64,000 bases of DNA from Gammaproteobacteria bacterium (GTDB lineage: Bacteria > Pseudomonadota > Gammaproteobacteria > Enterobacterales > Psychrobiaceae): NCBI GenBank assembly GCA_013214945.1, contig JABSRT010000024.1, forward strand, positions 1 through 64,000, read 5' to 3'. The notes under the pieces are model-generated. The model was not told where the DNA came from and did not search any database. It saw only the letters and a list, made by a program, of their open reading frames with translations. A program made the translations under genes and the position numbers. Positions 63,876-64,000 of this stretch are shown piece after piece (the stretch's first letter is position 1; every line of letters begins with the position of its first letter).

Positions 63876-64000
63876 ATGAGAACGGAACATAACTTTGTCA
63901 ACAACGAATTTATTAGCTCTGACAATCGTGCGACGATCCCGGTTTATAACCCGACCAATGGCGAACTGATTGCTAAGGTCGCAGTTGCAACCGCTGATGA
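63876..64000 (+). CDS. NAD(P)-dependent aldehyde dehydrogenase, N-terminal part, cut by window edge
   Basis: The open frame from ATG 63876 to the window end (41 codons) reads FVNNEFISSDNRATIPVYNP then TNGELIAKVAVATAD, the typical N-terminus of the aldehyde dehydrogenase superfamily (oligomerisation arm and first strands). AAAAAGG lies eight bases upstream. The catalytic part is outside the window, so the substrate class cannot be told. It is divergent from the IclR gene, which likely controls it. Confidence 0.8.
   Translation, partial: MRTEHNFVNNEFISSDNRATIPVYNPTNGELIAKVAVATAD

Overview
The window is a 64 kb piece of an AT-rich gammaproteobacterial chromosome, most likely a marine member of the Alteromonadales (Shewanella/Colwellia-like). 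This is inferred from protein resemblance, the REP-type (Y1) transposase remnants, a MITE ending in ATACCAATTCCG, an IS21 element, a QorB/LysR pair, and the mix of Puu polyamine enzymes with c-di-GMP proteins. No rRNA, tRNA or CRISPR array was seen.

Layout. 1-10 kb is accessory DNA: the 3' end of a Y1 transposase, an EAL phosphodiesterase, an AraC/GyrI regulator with a secreted hydrolase, and an arginase-family gene split by an IS21 element (4446-7049, 7-bp target duplication, host frame exactly restorable). A second AraC regulator, a decayed transposase, a SnoaL-like protein and a small membrane protein follow. 10.7-14.7 kb is one large gene joining about 500 residues of Sel1 repeats to two CbbX-type AAA+ ATPases. 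15-22 kb holds a transposase remnant, a membrane-bound AraC regulator, a secreted hydrolase, a sugar dehydrogenase, an unrecognised protein and an Old Yellow Enzyme. 22.2-31.2 kb is a polyamine (putrescine) degradation locus: puuR, puuC, a SpuC-like aminotransferase and puuD on the minus strand, and puuA, puuB and an NhaC-type transporter on the plus strand. Three copies of CAATATATTNAACA lie exactly in its promoter regions. qorB and a LysR gene follow.

The centrepiece is 33.5-57.0 kb. A hybrid two-component regulator (Reg_prop sensor, histidine kinase, receiver and AraC domains in one chain) precedes a complete, compact alginate biosynthesis operon: algA, manB/algC, algD, alg8, alg44, algK, algE, algG, algI, algJ, algF, algX, algL. 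All twelve functions of the Pseudomonas operon are present in a different order, with a phosphomannomutase added. A second PL5 alginate-lyase-like gene lies just downstream, preceded by a clear cyclic di-GMP-I (GEMM-I) riboswitch at 55704-55826. Alg44 keeps the PilZ c-di-GMP-binding residues.

57.9-62.6 kb is a putative c-di-GMP input module: a LuxP-like periplasmic binding protein divergent from a second periplasmic binding protein, which overlaps by 4 bp a membrane GGDEF-EAL protein with intact motifs. Together these suggest a local circuit in which periplasmic signals set c-di-GMP, which acts on Alg44 (polymerisation) and on the riboswitch (lyase expression), while the hybrid regulator may control the operon. 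The physical parts are read from sequence; the wiring is inference. The window ends with an IclR regulator divergent from a truncated aldehyde dehydrogenase gene.
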